A program made the position numbers and the translations under genes. A DNA stretch of 64,000 nt from an uncultured Algimonas sp. (GTDB taxonomy: Bacteria; Pseudomonadota; Alphaproteobacteria; Caulobacterales; Maricaulaceae): positions 186,001 through 250,000 of the forward strand of contig NZ_CANMJB010000002.1 of the NCBI RefSeq assembly GCF_947498175.1. The letters run 5' to 3'. Shown here in pieces: positions 62,139 through 64,000 of this stretch; the stretch's first letter is position 1; every line of letters starts with the position of its first letter. The notes under the pieces were generated by a model. That model saw only the letters and a list, made by a program, of their open reading frames with translations. It did no database searches and had not been told where the DNA came from.

Positions 62139-62281
62139 GTGCGGCACGGTTTCAGGGGCGGGTTTCGCGCGGCGAAGGCGGGTTTCGTGCGGTCTCGCAC
62201 GGGGGCATCCCGAACCAGGGGGACATGCTGAACGAAGACCGCGCCGCCGCGCGGACATCCCCGGATCGGCCAGCTTCGTGA
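62135..62281 (+). CDS. 48-codon ORF between mrpC and mrpD
   Basis: ATG 62135 overlaps the mrpC stop as ATGA, and its TGA (62279-62281) overlaps the GTG start of mrpD (62278) as GTGA. The peptide is hydrophilic, Arg/Gly/Ser-rich with no hydrophobic segment. It contains a 13-base direct repeat (GGCGGGTTTCG region). It may be a translational bridge rather than a functional protein. Confidence 0.5.
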   Translation: MSAARFQGRVSRGEGGFRAVSHGGIPNQGDMLNEDRAAARTSPDRPAS

Positions 62282-63801
62282 GTTGGCTGTTCGAACACGG
62301 CGTCGCCTTCGCCATCGTCCTGCCGCTGCTCATGGCGGCGGCGGTCGCGATGCTGCCGCGCTCGCGCTACCTGGCCTGGACGGTGGCGCTGGCCGTCGTC
62401 ACGGCCGTCACCATCGCGGCCATCGCCGTCCTGCTGACCCAGGCCGACGCGGGCGAGATCGTGTACCGCATGGGCGGATGGGAACCGCCCTACGGCATTT
62501 CCTTGCGCATCGACGCGGTGAACGCGCCGATCCTGCTGCTGATCGCGGCGATGGCGCTGGCGAGCTTCCTCTATGCCGAACCGGCGGTCGCGGCGGAAAT
62601 CGCGCCGGAGCGACGGGGTCCGTTCTACGCCGCGCTGCTGCTCTGCGTCGCCGGGCTGATGGGGATGGTGGTGACGGGCGATGCGTTCAACGTCTTCGTC
62701 TTCCTCGAAGTCAGCTCGATCTCGACCTACACGCTCGTCGCGATGGGGGCGAACCGGGACCGGCGGGCGCTCTCGGCGGCGTTCAACTATCTCATCCTCG
62801 GCTCCATCGGCGCGACCTTCTTCGTCATCGGCGTCGGCTTCCTCTATGCCGAGACCGGGACGCTCAACATGGAAGACATGCGGACCATCCTCGCCGCGAT
62901 GGAGGGCGGATCGCGCGTCTCGCAGGTCGCCTTCGGCTTCATCGTCGTCGGGCTAGGGCTGAAGCTCGCCTTGTTCCCGCTGCACACCTGGCTGCCGGGC
63001 GCCTATGCCTACAGTCCCACCGTGGTGACGGCGTTCCTCGCCTCGACCGCGACCAAGGCGGCGCTCTACCTGCTCTACCGCTTCTGTTTCACCGTGTTCG
63101 ACCCGAGCTTCGACTATGTCGCCGTGGTGCTGGGCTATGTCGTGACGGGGCTCGCGGTGACGGGGATGATCTTCGCCTCGCTGCAGGCCTTCTTCCAGAC
63201 CGACGTCCGCCGCACGCTGGCCTTCTCCTCCGTGGCGCAGGTCGGCTACATGCTGCTCGGCATCGGTATCCTGACCACGGCGGGCCTGGCCGGATCCTAT
63301 CTGCACCTGATCAACCATGCCGTCATCAAGGGCGGGCTGTTCCTGGCGCTGGGCGCCATGTGGTACCGCTTCGGCATCACGCGCACCGCCGACCTGGCCG
63401 GGATCAGCAAGACCATGCCGGTCACGACGGCCGCCTTCACCGTGCTGGCCTTCTCGCTGATCGGCGTGCCGTTCACGGCCGGGTTCGTCTCCAAGGTCGC
63501 GCTGGCCGAAGCGGCCGCCGAACGCGGCTGGTGGTGGGCGGTCGGGGTCATCATGATCACCTCGATCCTGGCGCTCTTCTACATGGGCCGGATCATGATG
63601 GTCGCCTATTTCAGCGACCCGCCCGCCAGCTGCCGCCGTGCCGACGGCACGGTCGAACGCCGCGAAGCCCCCGCCCTGATGCTGATCCCGATGGTCGGAC
63701 TGGCGGCGGTTTCCGTCCTCATCGGCATGCGCGGCAATGTGGTGCTGACCCATGTCAGCGAAACCGCCGCGCAGGTGCTCATTCCGGGGGCGGGGCTGTG
63801 A
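62278..63801 (+). CDS. mrpD: Mrp antiporter subunit D
   Basis: A 507-aa NuoN/NuoM-like proton channel subunit with about 14 helices. Key features: VFVFLEVSSISTYTLVAMGA near residue 140 (conserved Glu), GLKLALFPLHTWLPGAYAYS near 225 (Lys and His), and the SVAQVGYMLLGIGIL helix near 320. GTG 62278 overlaps the stop of the small ORF. It is followed by another homologous gene. Confidence 0.95.
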   Translation: MSWLFEHGVAFAIVLPLLMAAAVAMLPRSRYLAWTVALAVVTAVTIAAIAVLLTQADAGEIVYRMGGWEPPYGISLRIDAVNAPILLLIAAMALASFLYAEPAVAAEIAPERRGPFYAALLLCVAGLMGMVVTGDAFNVFVFLEVSSISTYTLVAMGANRDRRALSAAFNYLILGSIGATFFVIGVGFLYAETGTLNMEDMRTILAAMEGGSRVSQVAFGFIVVGLGLKLALFPLHTWLPGAYAYSPTVVTAFLASTATKAALYLLYRFCFTVFDPSFDYVAVVLGYVVTGLAVTGMIFASLQAFFQTDVRRTLAFSSVAQVGYMLLGIGILTTAGLAGSYLHLINHAVIKGGLFLALGAMWYRFGITRTADLAGISKTMPVTTAAFTVLAFSLIGVPFTAGFVSKVALAEAAAERGWWWAVGVIMITSILALFYMGRIMMVAYFSDPPASCRRADGTVERREAPALMLIPMVGLAAVSVLIGMRGNVVLTHVSETAAQVLIPGAGL

Positions 63802-63803
63802 CG

Positions 63804-64000
63804 ATGTCCGCGGAACTCCTCATCCTGTCGATGATGCTGATCCCGCTGGCGGCGGCCGCGCTGATCCCGTTGGTCGGCCGCCGGGCGCCGAACCTGCGCG
63901 AAGGGGTGACCTTCGCGGCCGGCCTGGCCTTGCTGTTCGTCGTCGTGCAGCTCTGCATTCTGGTGGCGGGCGGGGCGCGGCCGGAGCTGCTGATCGGCAG
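63804..64000 (+). CDS. Second MrpD/NuoM-like subunit (partial, cut by window end)
   Basis: The visible 65 residues are hydrophobic with one helix at the start (LLILSMMLIPLAAAALIPLVG), a short polar loop and another helix (GVTFAAGLALLFVVVQLCI). They match the beginning of NuoN/MrpD-type subunits. ATG 63804 is given; GTG 63798, overlapping the mrpD stop as GTGA, is also possible. A pair of MrpD-like genes is known in Mbh-type and some Mrp complexes. Confidence 0.8.
   Translation, partial: MSAELLILSMMLIPLAAAALIPLVGRRAPNLREGVTFAAGLALLFVVVQLCILVAGGARPELLIG

Overview
The window is about 64 kb of a GC-rich (mid-60s %) alphaproteobacterial chromosome. The marker genes support this: CarD beside FdxA, an S4-domain protein and a SUV3-like helicase; LspA followed by a DUF3035 lipoprotein; a HisKA_2 LOV kinase; short palindromic intergenic repeats of the CATCCCGGACTTGATCCGGG type; and one perfect CtrA box (TTAA-N7-TTAACC). 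A Caulobacterales/Maricaulales/Hyphomonadales-like organism is my inference and is not proven. Most of the window is ordinary chromosome. No phage, plasmid, CRISPR array, transposase or rRNA was found.

Layout. 0-9.4 kb: TetR regulator, fatty-acyl-CoA synthetase, DUF924 protein, alpha/beta hydrolase, SelO, YceI, cytochrome b561, a small unknown and a Tat-exported PhoX-like phosphatase. 9.4-21 kb: tRNA-Arg(CCU), a nuclease-fold protein, an S41 protease lipoprotein, CarD, a LOV blue-light kinase, FdxA, an S4 protein that seems to start at CTG, a SUV3-like helicase, a hairpin-rich region of about 0.9 kb without a convincing gene, a broken hydrolase and a DUF3108 protein. 21-34 kb: rpmB with a hairpin/T-run leader, parE, glnE, a large autotransporter, lspA, a DUF3035 lipoprotein, mutL and a Fic/antitoxin pair. 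34-46 kb: a 35-aa small ORF, rsmD, an RluB-type enzyme coupled to a cytochrome P450, tadA, two transporters, an amidohydrolase, purD, dps, folE, a secreted protein, and tandem membrane-anchored ClpP/crotonase-like paralogues. 46-58 kb: cysS with a striking AT-rich internal segment, a second secreted protein, a glyoxalase II, a GIY-YIG gene lying exactly between two palindrome arms, rplS-trmD, lipoprotein, rnhB, a palindrome cluster, two paired glycosyltransferases, a B1-type metallo-beta-lactamase, a 239-bp inverted-repeat element, a family-4 UDG and a duplicated secreted protein. 58.9-64 kb: an Mrp cation/proton antiporter operon in E-F-G-(A C-terminal)-B-C-D-D order, cut by the window end.

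Most worth following up: (1) the GIY-YIG gene whose start and stop abut the two arms of a palindromic repeat found empty at least five more times here, which looks like an autonomous version of an otherwise non-coding element; (2) the Fic protein with a small upstream ORF resembling the VbhA/FicA antitoxin; (3) the AT-rich mosaic inside cysS; (4) the hairpin-rich region at 18.5-19.3 kb; (5) the tandem ClpP/crotonase-like paralogues; (6) the two extra small ORFs stitched into the mrp operon by stop-start overlaps.
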